Origin: an uncultured Candidatus Actinomarina sp.
GTDB taxonomy: Bacteria; Actinomycetota; Acidimicrobiia; Actinomarinales; Actinomarinaceae
DNA: 64,000 nt
Direction: 5' to 3'
Assembly (NCBI GenBank): GCA_902533795.1
Contig: CACAND010000001.1
Span: 174,844 to 238,843 of the forward strand
Position 1 is the first letter of the stretch. Every line of letters begins with the position of its first letter. The notes under the pieces were generated by a model. The model saw only the letters and a list, made by a program, of their open reading frames with translations, did no database searches and was not told the DNA's origin. This document shows, piece by piece, positions 55,770-63,525 of this stretch. The position numbers and the translations under genes are program-made.

Positions 55770-56020
55770 GAAAAAATAAAGTTTCTCTTTCTTTCAACTT
55801 CATTTAAGCCTCCCCAAATTCCAAAAGGTTCTTCAATTTCTTTGGCTTCCTCTAAACAATTGAGTTTCACAGGACAACCATTACATACTGCCTTTGCTTT
55901 TAATTCTCTTTTTTCTCTATCTTCTTTTTTCTCAAATGTGGCAGGTGGGAAAAATAAATTTGTACTGTGCTGTCTACAGAGAGCGTTGTATTGCCAAGTT
56001 GAAATTTTTATTTCTAACAT
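55766..56020 (-). CDS. WhiB-family Fe-S transcriptional regulator
   Basis: An 84-residue WhiB protein. Cys15, Cys46, Cys49 and Cys55 form the cluster ligands (C-x30-C-x2-C-x5-C), followed by EPFGIWGGLNEVERKRN with the conserved G-[IV]-W-G-G turn and a basic C-terminus. WhiB proteins sense oxygen or NO through a 4Fe-4S cluster and bind the main sigma factor. The family is confined to actinobacteria and their phages, so this is the strongest taxonomic marker in the window. Its stop overlaps the end of selB by 4 nt. Confidence 0.94.
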   Translation of the reverse strand: MLEIKISTWQYNALCRQHSTNLFFPPATFEKKEDREKRELKAKAVCNGCPVKLNCLEEAKEIEEPFGIWGGLNEVERKRNFIFS

Positions 56021-56087
56021 ATTGGAACATTATTTCAATAAAATTAAATGGCAAAAGGTTTTTTTCGCGAAGTTTTACTGATATTTC

Positions 56088-57206
56088 TTAAATATATAAG
56101 TTTCCGTCTTTTTCATTAAAAATATAAGAACTTTCTTCTTTATAAGATTTACTAAGATCAAGATTTACTCTTAATTTCAGATTTTTATAACTTACAATTG
56201 CAACATCAGATTCAAGTATTTGTATAAGTTTACATTCTTTATCAACAAGTGAAGTTGCTCCGCTTGTATCCGTTGTAAGTCTTGATCTTATGACAGTTGG
56301 TATTGCGACAAAATAAAATAAAGCTAAAGCAATAGATACTGCTAGCAATAATAATCTATTGACACTAACTTCATAATTACTAAACATAATTTGGGAAGAT
56401 GCAGATAAAACTAAGAATGCTACTACACCTAAATAAGAAAAATACCCTCTCGATAAAATTTTTAAATAAATTACAAAAGAAATTAAAAATACAACAATGC
56501 CCAAATAATTTATTCCAAACTCATTAAAAGGTAAGCTAGATGAAATTACTAAAAGTGATCCCACCACTGCCATCAATCCAGGTCCAATTGCGAAAAGTTC
56601 TAAACCGATCAATGCAAAACCTAATACAAAAAACATATATGTAAATATTGGGTTAGAGATAGCAATGTAAAACCTTTCTAATAAAGAAGGTTTGAAAAAT
56701 TCTATGGATTGGTCTGATTTCTCAAAATCAATATTCTCAATAAATGACCCTAATGTTCCAACTATAAGGTAACCATCATAAATGCCTTCTTCATCAGAAA
56801 TAATAATTTTTCTTTCCGTAAAATTACACATGTTGATTTGACAAAACTTATCTTCTATTGCCTGGTCAAAATTTACATTATAAATTTCAATTCCAGGAGA
56901 TAATCCTATATATTTAAAATTCTTTAATAAATTAAAATTAATAGAAATTTCAAATGGTCCAAACCAAATAGCAACAGGAAAATCATATTTTGTAAGCAGG
57001 TCATTAAGCTTCAAATCACTTTCACTGCTTCCCTCTTTTGAGCTATATTGAAGAATTAATAAATCGTCATCATCATAATCTTGATCGATTATGTGTTCCT
57101 CTAGAGCATTCAAATGAGCACTGGAAAAAATACCTTCTATTTCAAAGATATTTAATTGGGAGGACCCAACAACAGCAAAAATTAAAGTAGAAATTAAATA
57201 TGTCAT
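56088..57206 (-). CDS. NfeD-family membrane protein with degenerate protease domain
   Basis: A 372-residue protein. Residues 1-170 have the position and size of the ClpP-like serine protease domain of long NfeD proteins, but the catalytic serine loop is not recognisable. Helices from about 185 to 305 (LGFALIGLELFAIGPGLMAVVGSLLVISS) match the NfeD membrane core, and the final 70 residues are the OB-fold NfeD domain. These proteins usually act in membrane quality control with stomatin-like partners; no partner gene is adjacent. The start is ATG at 57206. Confidence 0.75.
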   Translation of the reverse strand: MTYLISTLIFAVVGSSQLNIFEIEGIFSSAHLNALEEHIIDQDYDDDDLLILQYSSKEGSSESDLKLNDLLTKYDFPVAIWFGPFEISINFNLLKNFKYIGLSPGIEIYNVNFDQAIEDKFCQINMCNFTERKIIISDEEGIYDGYLIVGTLGSFIENIDFEKSDQSIEFFKPSLLERFYIAISNPIFTYMFFVLGFALIGLELFAIGPGLMAVVGSLLVISSSLPFNEFGINYLGIVVFLISFVIYLKILSRGYFSYLGVVAFLVLSASSQIMFSNYEVSVNRLLLLAVSIALALFYFVAIPTVIRSRLTTDTSGATSLVDKECKLIQILESDVAIVSYKNLKLRVNLDLSKSYKEESSYIFNEKDGNLYI

Positions 57207-57244
57207 TATTGTTTAAAATTACAGAATAGTAGGCTTTTAAAACT

Positions 57245-57574
57245 GTGAAAATTTTAATTTATAGCGATAATGAATGGGTTATAGAATCAATAGAAAAATA
57301 CATAGATTTTGAATATGATCTCATGAAAAATATTGACTTTGAAGATTTAAATGACCGTGTTGATTTTATATTAGTTGATATGCAGGTAAAAAATAATGGT
57401 GGTCCGTCAATAATTAGAGAGTTAAAAAGGCAAAAAATAACAAAAAATATACCAGTTGCCTTAATTGCTGATAGAGAAGCTGATGAATTCCAGGCAAATA
57501 GAGTGGGTGCTGATTTTTTTGCAGTAAAACCCTTGTCCAAAACTAAATTAAATAATTTCTTTAATAAAGAATAA
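57245..57574 (+). CDS. Single-domain response regulator receiver
   Basis: A 109-residue receiver without an output domain. D8 and D45 (FILVDMQVKNNGG) form the acidic site, and GADFFAVKPLSKTKL supplies the conserved Lys-Pro. It would be phosphorylated and act by protein contact. The first acidic position has only one Asp (SDNE), so the metal site is reduced. The start is GTG at 57245. No histidine kinase gene is nearby. Confidence 0.75.
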   Translation: MKILIYSDNEWVIESIEKYIDFEYDLMKNIDFEDLNDRVDFILVDMQVKNNGGPSIIRELKRQKITKNIPVALIADREADEFQANRVGADFFAVKPLSKTKLNNFFNKE

Positions 57575-57600
57575 AAATCCTCTACAATCATATATACAAA

Positions 57601-58848
57601 TTGAGTATTAATTTTGACTTCGTTTTATACATAGTATTTTTTCTTTGTTTAATACTATCTGGCATGTTGTCTGGTTCTGAAACAGCTATAACTTCAATAC
57701 CCAAACAAAAAGTTCATCAATTAGATGACACAAGAAAAAACAATAGAATAAAGCGAGCAAAAGAAAATATTGAAAAGACTATTGGTGGAATTCTTGTTGG
57801 AAATAATTTTGTAAATATCTTAATGGCTTCTGTTGCGACTTTAATTTTTGTCAGAAGATTTGGAGAAAGTGCTGGAAGTGCAATAGCAACTATATTTACA
57901 ACAGTAATTGTTTTGATATTCGGCGACATAACTCCTAAGACCTTGGCAACAAAACTTCCAATAGTGTTTTTATCTAGGACTACATTTTTAGTAGAGCTGC
58001 TCTCAAGAGTTTTTGCACCCTTTACTGAAGCTATAACAAAAATAATAATGAAATTTGTTAGAACTTCTGATGAAGATGATGCAGAGGTAACTGAAGCTGA
58101 CATACAAGCATTGACTGCTCTTGGAGAAATTGAAGGTCAGATATTACCTGCTGAACGAGAAATCATTGACTCATTACTTGACTTCTCAGACAGACCAATA
58201 AAAGAAATAATGACTCCAAGAGTAGATGTTTTATTTTTGTCGCTTCCAATAAACATTGTTGACGTAAAAGCATTAGTTAATGATAAAAGAATATCAAGAA
58301 TGCCAGTCTCTAAGTCAGAGTCTTTGGATGATACATTTGGCATTGTATATGTAAAAGATTTATTTAATTTAAAAGCAAATTCAGACTCAGTTGAGATTGA
58401 AAATCTTGTTAAAGATGTCATTTATTTACCAGAATATACCACTGTTCTTTCAGCATTAAATATTCTGCGAGAAAACAAATCTAGCTTTGCTTGTGTTATT
58501 GATGAAAATGGTGGAATTGAAGGTGTAATAACAATTAAAGACGTGCTGTCCGAGTTTGTGGGAGATCTTCCAGATGAACATGATCAACGTTTTTTGGGAA
58601 TTAATAGGCTTGGACCAGGTCAATGGACAATTGAAGGCAAAACAGACATCGATGATTTTGAAGAATTTTTTGGTTTGGAACCTAACGATAAAGATGTTGC
58701 AACAGTTGGGGGATTGTTCTTAAGTCATTCAGAACAGTTACCGTCTGAGGGTGAAAAAATTACTATTGATGGTCTTGAAATAACAATTACTGAAATGGAC
58801 AATCGAAGAATTGAAAGTGTAACCGTAAAAAAAATATCAAGAAAGTAA
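57601..58848 (+). CDS. CNNM/CorC-type transporter (DUF21, CBS pair, CorC_HlyC)
   Basis: A 415-residue protein in three parts: a DUF21 membrane domain with about four helices (LSGMLSGSETAITSIPKQKVHQL, GILVGNNFVNILMASVATLIF, IFGDITPKTLATKLP), two CBS domains (IKEIMTPRVDVLFLSL, ENKSSFACVIDENGGIEGVITIKDVL) and a C-terminal CorC/HlyC domain (WTIEGKTDIDDFEEFFGLE). Relatives export magnesium or sodium/cobalt ions. The TTG start has no better alternative. The small membrane gene that follows begins 3 bases after its stop. Confidence 0.92.
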   Translation: MSINFDFVLYIVFFLCLILSGMLSGSETAITSIPKQKVHQLDDTRKNNRIKRAKENIEKTIGGILVGNNFVNILMASVATLIFVRRFGESAGSAIATIFTTVIVLIFGDITPKTLATKLPIVFLSRTTFLVELLSRVFAPFTEAITKIIMKFVRTSDEDDAEVTEADIQALTALGEIEGQILPAEREIIDSLLDFSDRPIKEIMTPRVDVLFLSLPINIVDVKALVNDKRISRMPVSKSESLDDTFGIVYVKDLFNLKANSDSVEIENLVKDVIYLPEYTTVLSALNILRENKSSFACVIDENGGIEGVITIKDVLSEFVGDLPDEHDQRFLGINRLGPGQWTIEGKTDIDDFEEFFGLEPNDKDVATVGGLFLSHSEQLPSEGEKITIDGLEITITEMDNRRIESVTVKKISRK

Positions 58849-58851
58849 TTA

Positions 58852-59133
58852 ATGGGAACAATTTGGGCCGTTATCTCTTTGTTGGCTGTTTGGCTAATTT
58901 ATGGTTTATTTGCCTCATTATTCGTTAAAGGTATTGGTAGCAGAGATGCTATTCCCTTACTTCTATCTGGGATGATAGGTGGGGCTACTGGGGGTCAATT
59001 ATCTCAGCTTATGGAAATACCTACTTACTTATGGTGGATGAGTGAACTAATGAAATTTTTATTAACTATCTTGTCGCTATATATTATTAGTATCTACTGG
59101 AAAAAAAGAAAAAGTAAAAAAAATAATAATTAG
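58852..59133 (+). CDS. Small membrane protein, unknown
   Basis: A 93-residue protein with two or three helices, a glycine-rich middle (LLLSGMIGGATGGQLSQLM) and a Lys/Asn-rich tail. It is probably cotranscribed with the CorC-like gene and may be a subunit or regulator of it; that is inference only. It overlaps the convergent small gene by 4 nt. Confidence 0.6.
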   Translation: MGTIWAVISLLAVWLIYGLFASLFVKGIGSRDAIPLLLSGMIGGATGGQLSQLMEIPTYLWWMSELMKFLLTILSLYIISIYWKKRKSKKNNN

Positions 59134-59408
59134 TTTTTAGGAACTCTGGCAGCTTTTAAAAGATTTCCACTTTCATCAATAAGACCACATCTTTTTGAAA
59201 GCAGCTTGTTGTTGAAAAAAAATAAATCCTTACGATAGATAGCAATATATCCATATCCTCCTACTTTTTCAAGTTTATCTAATGCAGCCTGTAGGTTAGT
59301 AACGTCAGAAACAATTAAAACAGGGCGTTCTTGATATAGAGCATCCCATTCGCTTGAAGGAGTAATCTTTGAAGACTTTTGAAGTTGATTTAATATTTTT
59401 TCATTCAT
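59130..59408 (-). CDS. Small protein at end of mannitol operon, unknown
   Basis: A 92-residue soluble protein (SSEWDALYQERPVLIVSDVTNLQAALDKLEKVGGYGYIAIYRKDLFFFNNKLL). The alternating beta-alpha pattern suggests a small alpha/beta fold. Its start overlaps the HPr stop by 8 nt, making it the last gene of the mtl cassette. No family is recognised; a regulatory or dehydrogenase-accessory role is only a guess. Confidence 0.6.
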   Translation of the reverse strand: MNEKILNQLQKSSKITPSSEWDALYQERPVLIVSDVTNLQAALDKLEKVGGYGYIAIYRKDLFFFNNKLLSKRCGLIDESGNLLKAARVPKN

Positions 59409-59739
59409 TATCTGATATTACCTCAAAAGCCTTGAGTGTCTCTTCAACAACTTGATCATTGTCAAAATCTTCTTTATTTTTATAAGCTTCTGTTTCCCAT
59501 AATTCTAATTTGTTCATTAGTTCTATTTCATCATCACCTTCGATAAAAATTTCTATCTCAGAAAACTGTTTAGGCTCAATCTTAAATAAGCTAAGTAAAC
59601 TTTTTCCATTTGCAGTTTTATCATCGACATTTATTGTTACTGAACTTTGATAGCTTTGACATAATTTAACAAACTCGCTGCCAGGACGGGCATGAAGCCC
59701 AGGATAAATTAATATCTTAAATTTTTTATTTACTGGCAT
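59401..59739 (-). CDS. ptsH: HPr phosphocarrier with C-terminal extension
   Basis: The PTS phosphocarrier that passes phosphate from enzyme I to EIIA. His16 in YPGLHARPGSEFV is the phosphorylation site; Ser47 in NGKSLLSLFKIE is the regulatory-serine position. At 112 residues it is about 25 longer than usual HPr, with an acidic C-terminal extension (NKEDFDNDQVVEETLKAF). It lies 1 base from mtlD in the mannitol operon, so it may be dedicated to it. Enzyme I is not in the window. Confidence 0.9.
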   Translation of the reverse strand: MPVNKKFKILIYPGLHARPGSEFVKLCQSYQSSVTINVDDKTANGKSLLSLFKIEPKQFSEIEIFIEGDDEIELMNKLELWETEAYKNKEDFDNDQVVEETLKAFEVISDNE

Positions 59740-59740
59740 T

Positions 59741-60820
59741 TTAAAATCCTAAACTTTCAGAATATAAATCGACATTAGTCTCTTGATTCCAATAAGACTT
59801 ATACATATTTGTTTTTCCTAAGTTTAGTACTTTGTTTTTAAATTCACTAAACCCATCGACTAATGAAAAGTCATAATCAAATAAAACTTCTAGCAACTGT
59901 GAAAAACCATCTACTGATCTATTATTTTTGAGCAATAAATCGATAGGCCCATGAAATCTTTCATTTTTAGAGAATTTGAAGAATGGGTTTCTTGCAACCC
60001 TGATTAATTCATCATTTATCTCAGTATTTGAAAATCTATCAATAATAGTATCTTTATAATTTTCAATTTTATTTGTTTCTTCATGACCTAATAAAGAGAT
60101 ACTCTCTAGATAATTCATTGAAATAGTTTCTGTGAATTCCCTTGTCTCACTATTTGTAAAAAGCTCATGAATATATTTTAAATTTTTTGATAAGCCAAAA
60201 TAAGCAAGACATACATGAAAACCGTTTAACATCCATAATTTCTTTTTAAATTCATATTCATAGTTTCCATAAGTCACCACATCTGATTCAATTAAGGGTG
60301 AATTATGATCTTCATCTAAAATTATTGATCCATATTCTTCTACTTTGACATCAAGAAGTTCTGAGTCCTGTATTGGAATAATTTTATCAACAACAGCGTC
60401 TATAAAATATATATTTTTTTCATCTACTTTACATTCTGATTTTGTTGTCGTAGAACATCTGTATTTATTTTCAAATGCTATGAAACTTAGATTATTTCCT
60501 GAATTATTATCTACTAAAGTATTAACTACATCTTTGACATAATTTGGCCCAACAGACGTTGTTACTAGTTTGCACTCCTCTACTAATGTCTTCAAGTTTT
60601 CTGTATCGCTTAAACTGATTCCTTCAATATTTTTAATTGTTTTGGTTTCTTTTTCGGAGTTTATATATCTAATATCATATTTTTTTTCTTTATTTATTTT
60701 ATTTATAAGTTTCTCATCAATATCAACGAAAATGACTCGAAAATTGTTTTCTTGTAATACTGGAGCTATAAATCCTCTTCCTATATTTCCAGCTCCAAAA
60801 TGTAAAGCTAATTTTTCCAT
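59741..60820 (-). CDS. mtlD: Mannitol-1-phosphate 5-dehydrogenase
   Basis: Oxidises mannitol 1-phosphate to fructose 6-phosphate with NAD. LHFGAGNIGRGFIAPVLQENNFRVIFVDIDEKLI is the MtlD Rossmann start (GxGNIGRG, 9-16), VEEYGSIILDED and KLWMLNGFHVCLAYFGLSKN lie in the catalytic domain, and the lysine of KLWMLNG.H is expected to be catalytic. The 359-residue length is slightly short of E. coli MtlD. It follows mtlF by 2 bases and completes the uptake-to-glycolysis route for mannitol. Confidence 0.94.
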   Translation of the reverse strand: MEKLALHFGAGNIGRGFIAPVLQENNFRVIFVDIDEKLINKINKEKKYDIRYINSEKETKTIKNIEGISLSDTENLKTLVEECKLVTTSVGPNYVKDVVNTLVDNNSGNNLSFIAFENKYRCSTTTKSECKVDEKNIYFIDAVVDKIIPIQDSELLDVKVEEYGSIILDEDHNSPLIESDVVTYGNYEYEFKKKLWMLNGFHVCLAYFGLSKNLKYIHELFTNSETREFTETISMNYLESISLLGHEETNKIENYKDTIIDRFSNTEINDELIRVARNPFFKFSKNERFHGPIDLLLKNNRSVDGFSQLLEVLFDYDFSLVDGFSEFKNKVLNLGKTNMYKSYWNQETNVDLYSESLGF

Positions 60821-60822
60821 AT

Positions 60823-61263
60823 TTATTGGCTTAAAAGATTGTAAATTTCTTCAATTGAGTTGGTTTCCCAAAGTTTTTTTGCGTCTTCTTCTGACTCTAA
60901 AGCATCTCCCAAAGAAGCTAAAACATTCATATGTTCTTCGCTATTCGCAGCAATAGCGATTACTACATATACTTTTTCTCCTAGCCAATCTACTCCCCTT
61001 GGAATTTGCAAAATACTTATCCCCGTTTGCTTTATAAACTTAAAGCCTTCGGACATTCCATGAGGTATTGCAACTCCTGCCCCAGGCAAATAGGTAGTGT
61101 ATGGATGTTTTTCGATTTTTTCCTTCATTGATTCAATATATTCAGGTTCAATATATTGATTATCAACCAATAGCTTGCCAGAAATCTCTAAACATTCATC
61201 GATTGTTTCAATTTTTTGATCAACCAAAATTGCCTCTTTTATGAGTACAGGTTTTGATTTCAT
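60823..61263 (-). CDS. mtlF: PTS mannitol-specific EIIA component
   Basis: A 146-residue EIIA of the mannitol/fructose family. VAIPHGMSEGFKFIKQTGISILQIPRGVDW places the phosphorylated His at about residue 68. It accepts phosphate from HPr and gives it to the EIIB protein encoded just upstream. It overlaps the EIIB gene by 4 nt. A free-standing EIIA is the Gram-positive MtlF arrangement. Confidence 0.92.
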   Translation of the reverse strand: MKSKPVLIKEAILVDQKIETIDECLEISGKLLVDNQYIEPEYIESMKEKIEKHPYTTYLPGAGVAIPHGMSEGFKFIKQTGISILQIPRGVDWLGEKVYVVIAIAANSEEHMNVLASLGDALESEEDAKKLWETNSIEEIYNLLSQ

Positions 61264-61580
61264 GAAGAGGTTATTGTATTTCCCTCTGATAAATCTTTTA
61301 TTAACTTGTTTAAAGAAGGATCATTCATAAACATCACATACTGAATTAAGACGGAGTTTTCGGGAGCTGCATTTTTTGCTACCCCTGCTAAACCTTGGTG
61401 AGTAACAACAATATCAGCATCTGCTGGTATTTGAGTTGCTGGTGAGTGAACTATCTCAACATCTATGCCTGCTTTTTTTGCTTTTTTAATTAGACTATTT
61501 TTTACCATTAAACTTGAACCTGCCCCTGCTTCGCAAGCTAAACATATTTTTTTAACATCATCTGCTTCAATTGAACTCAT
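61260..61580 (-). CDS. PTS mannitol-specific EIIB component
   Basis: A 106-residue free-standing EIIB. ICLACEAGAGSSLMVKNSL holds the phosphorylated cysteine (C16) in the C-[ED]-A-G-x-G-S-S loop of mannitol EIIB. In most bacteria this domain is fused to EIIC; here the two are separate genes with a terminator-like hairpin between them. GAAAGGAAA precedes the ATG as a ribosome site. Confidence 0.92.
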   Translation of the reverse strand: MSSIEADDVKKICLACEAGAGSSLMVKNSLIKKAKKAGIDVEIVHSPATQIPADADIVVTHQGLAGVAKNAAPENSVLIQYVMFMNDPSLNKLIKDLSEGNTITSS

Positions 61581-61591
61581 ATATTTCCTTT

Positions 61592-61630
61592 CAAAAAAAA
61601 ATTGACTTGGGAGTTTCCTCCCAAGTCAAT
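61592..61630 (-). terminator. Intra-operon intrinsic terminator between EIIC and EIIB
   Basis: On the minus strand a perfect 13-bp stem (ATTGACTTGGGAG / CTCCCAAGTCAAT) is capped by a GAAA tetraloop and followed by nine T residues, a textbook terminator. It lies after the EIIC stop and before the EIIB ribosome site. A second, AT-only 7-bp hairpin (61634-61651) sits just ahead of it. Partial read-through would give more EIIC than the downstream proteins. Confidence 0.88.
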
Positions 61631-61652
61631 TATAACTAATTTTTATTAGTTC

Positions 61653-62720
61653 TTATAAGTCAACTCCTGGAATTGAAGCATCAATTGCGTCTTCTACTCC
61701 AGCATCGGTTTCCTTAATTGGTCGTACTCTAAGTAGCAACGTACCAACAACTGCCGAGGCAATTGCTCCTATTGCGATACCACCTAGTACTGCACCTGTG
61801 CCACCTCTTGGTGTCATCGACAAGAAAGCAAATATACTTCCTGGCGACGCAGGACCTACTAGTCCAGCATCAGTAGCAACGAACCAAAGGTCTGCTGAGA
61901 CTCCACCAGCCCACATAGCAATAATCATAATTGGATGTGCTAATACATATGGGAAATAGATCTCATGAATTCCACCAAAGAAATGGATAATTATCGATCC
62001 TGGTGCGGAAGCTTTCCACATTCCAGAACCAGCAAACCAATATGCAAGTAGCAATCCTAGTCCAGGACCAGGGTTAGCTTCTAGCATGAAATAAATTGAT
62101 TTACCCACTTCAGCTGATTCAGCTGCACCTAATGGTGTCAAAACACCATGGTTAACAGCATTATTTAAGAACAACACTTTGGCGACTTCAATAGGAATAT
62201 CTGCAAGTGGTACTAAACCACTGTCAACAAGACTTGCTGCAGCATTACCTAATCCATCAGAAATTGCTACCAAGATAGGTGAAAGACCTATATTGGTTAC
62301 AACACTTGTTCCAAGTCCTAAGATACCCAAAGAAAAGTTGTCATAAAGCATTTCAAAACCTTCTGGAACACTGTCTTGTAATGCTCCATCAACTTTCTTG
62401 AGTAGCCAAGCTGAACCTGGACCTACTAACATAGCGCCAAAGAATTGGATTGAACCTGTTCCAGTTATTGCGGCAAAAGTAGTAACTGCACCAATTACGC
62501 CACCTCTATGACCATAAACCATTTTTCCACCTGTATAGCCGATTAGGCATGGTAGAAGATAGGTAATCATAGGGCCAACCATTGATGAAAGTTCCTCATT
62601 TGGCAACCAACCTGGTCCAATAAAGAGAGCTGTAATTAGCCCCCAAGCGACGAAGGCACCAATGTTAGGAATAACCATTCCTGACGCAGCACCACCAACG
62701 CGTTGTATGAATTCTTTCAT
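61653..62720 (-). CDS. mtlA: PTS mannitol-specific EIIC permease
   Basis: A 355-residue permease domain. RVGGAASGMVIPNIGAFVAWGLITALF, LLPCLIGYTGGKMVYGHRGGVIGAVTTFAAITG, FLNNAVNHGVLTPLGAAES and GIHEIYFPYVLAHP (with the GIxE motif) are all hallmarks of MtlA EIIC. It translocates mannitol while EIIB phosphorylates it. The gene looks less AT-rich than its neighbours and has a strong AAAGGGGG ribosome site, suggesting high expression. It is first in the operon, behind a palindromic operator. Confidence 0.94.
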   Translation of the reverse strand: MKEFIQRVGGAASGMVIPNIGAFVAWGLITALFIGPGWLPNEELSSMVGPMITYLLPCLIGYTGGKMVYGHRGGVIGAVTTFAAITGTGSIQFFGAMLVGPGSAWLLKKVDGALQDSVPEGFEMLYDNFSLGILGLGTSVVTNIGLSPILVAISDGLGNAAASLVDSGLVPLADIPIEVAKVLFLNNAVNHGVLTPLGAAESAEVGKSIYFMLEANPGPGLGLLLAYWFAGSGMWKASAPGSIIIHFFGGIHEIYFPYVLAHPIMIIAMWAGGVSADLWFVATDAGLVGPASPGSIFAFLSMTPRGGTGAVLGGIAIGAIASAVVGTLLLRVRPIKETDAGVEDAIDASIPGVDL

Positions 62721-62739
62721 ATCTTTTCAATCCCCCTTT

Positions 62740-62753
62740 AGATTGATCAATCT
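62740..62753. promoter_or_regulatory. 14-bp palindrome in the mtlA leader
   Basis: AGATTGATCAATCT is a perfect palindrome between the 25-bp operator and the mtlA ribosome site. It could be a second regulator site or form a hairpin in the leader; nothing else supports either view. Confidence 0.4.
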
Positions 62754-62771
62754 GTCACTTTTTGTAACAAA

Positions 62772-62796
62772 TATGTGATATTGGTAATATCACATA
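62772..62796. promoter_or_regulatory. 25-bp palindromic operator of the mannitol operon
   Basis: TATGTGATATT-GGT-AATATCACATA is a perfect 11-bp inverted repeat around a 3-bp centre. It lies just downstream of the mtl -10 box, where a bound repressor would block initiation. TGTGA/TCACA half-sites recall Crp but the spacing is too wide (11 instead of 6). The regulator gene is not in the window. Confidence 0.75.
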
Positions 62797-62801
62797 GTCT
62801 A

Positions 62802-62830
62802 ATTATAAAAAATAAAAGCACACCTTTCAC
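62802..62830 (-). promoter_or_regulatory. mtl operon promoter
   Basis: TATAAT on the minus strand (62807-62802) with GTGAAA 17 bases upstream (62830-62825) as a weak -35. Predicted transcription would start near 62795, inside the palindromic operator, leaving a leader of about 75 nt before mtlA. Confidence 0.5.
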
Positions 62831-62904
62831 TTGTCTTCAAAGAAATCTTCATATAAATTTGTAACTTTGAGAATTCATGGCAGTCATATAACCCCTATCT
62901 TGCT

Positions 62905-62910
62905 TATAAT
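62905..62910 (+). promoter_or_regulatory. -10 box of the redoxin gene
   Basis: TATAAT 21 bases before the ATG at 62932, with AGGAG at 62921-62925 correctly spaced as ribosome site. No clear -35. This gene has a normal leader, unlike the leaderless-looking genes in the glycan island. Confidence 0.5.
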
Positions 62911-62931
62911 TCAATGTAATAGGAGATTTTT

Positions 62932-63525
62932 ATGGACGTAGAGTCAACAATGTTACCGCTAGGTACAAAAATGCCTAAATTTAATCTTTTAGGTATTGAT
63001 GAAGAGATTTATACAAATGAAATGTTTAATGGAAAAGTGGGGTCTCTTGTAATGTTTATTTGTAATCACTGTCCTTTTGTAAAACACGTTAATGATGAGA
63101 TAGTGAAATTATCAAATGAAATAATGGAGAAGAATATTGCCGTTATAGGAATTAATTCAAACGATAGTTCTCAAGAAAAATATGCAGAAGACAGTATTGA
63201 AAAAATGAGAGAATATGCAACTAATCTTGGGTATAACTTTCCTTATGTTGTTGATGAAGATCAATCAGCAGCAAAAAATTTTACCGCTCAATGTACGCCC
63301 GACTTTTTTCTATTTGATAGTGAAAGTGCTCTTGTTTATCGTGGTCAATTAGATGGTTCTCGGCCTGGTAACGATATTCCAACTGACGGAGTAAGTTTAA
63401 GAAGTGCAATTGATGCTTTACTAAATAGTGAAGATCCAGTTTCTGAACAGCTTCCAAGTATGGGTTGTAATATTAAGTGGAAAATCGGAGAAGAACCAGA
63501 TTATTTTTTAAGTCTGAAAAACTAA
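62932..63525 (+). CDS. Thioredoxin-family redoxin (AhpC/TSA-like)
   Basis: A 197-residue protein with a thioredoxin fold. SLVMFICNHCPFVKHVNDEI gives the active-site CNHC, followed by AVIGINSNDSSQEKYAEDSIEKM, FPYVVDEDQSAAKNFTAQCTPDFFLFD with the cis-proline TPDFFLFD, and LVYRGQLDGSRPGND. It belongs to the group annotated as thioredoxin-like peroxiredoxin-type reductases and is expected to be cytoplasmic, since no signal peptide is present. It overlaps the convergent yjbQ gene by 4 nt. Confidence 0.87.
   Translation: MDVESTMLPLGTKMPKFNLLGIDEEIYTNEMFNGKVGSLVMFICNHCPFVKHVNDEIVKLSNEIMEKNIAVIGINSNDSSQEKYAEDSIEKMREYATNLGYNFPYVVDEDQSAAKNFTAQCTPDFFLFDSESALVYRGQLDGSRPGNDIPTDGVSLRSAIDALLNSEDPVSEQLPSMGCNIKWKIGEEPDYFLSLKN

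Noticed and set aside
57717-58421. Minus-strand ORFs of 128 and 94 residues
   Set aside because: Both are shadows of the well-supported CorC/CNNM gene.
60345-60956. Plus-strand ORFs of 65 and 128 residues over mtlD
   Set aside because: Antisense of mtlD and mtlF with no coding features.
62772-62796. Crp site
   Set aside because: TGTGA/TCACA halves are present but separated by 11 bases rather than 6.
62932-63525. Selenoprotein candidate because of nearby selA/selB and a CxxC redoxin
   Set aside because: The active site uses ordinary cysteine codons (CNHC) and the frame has no internal UGA.
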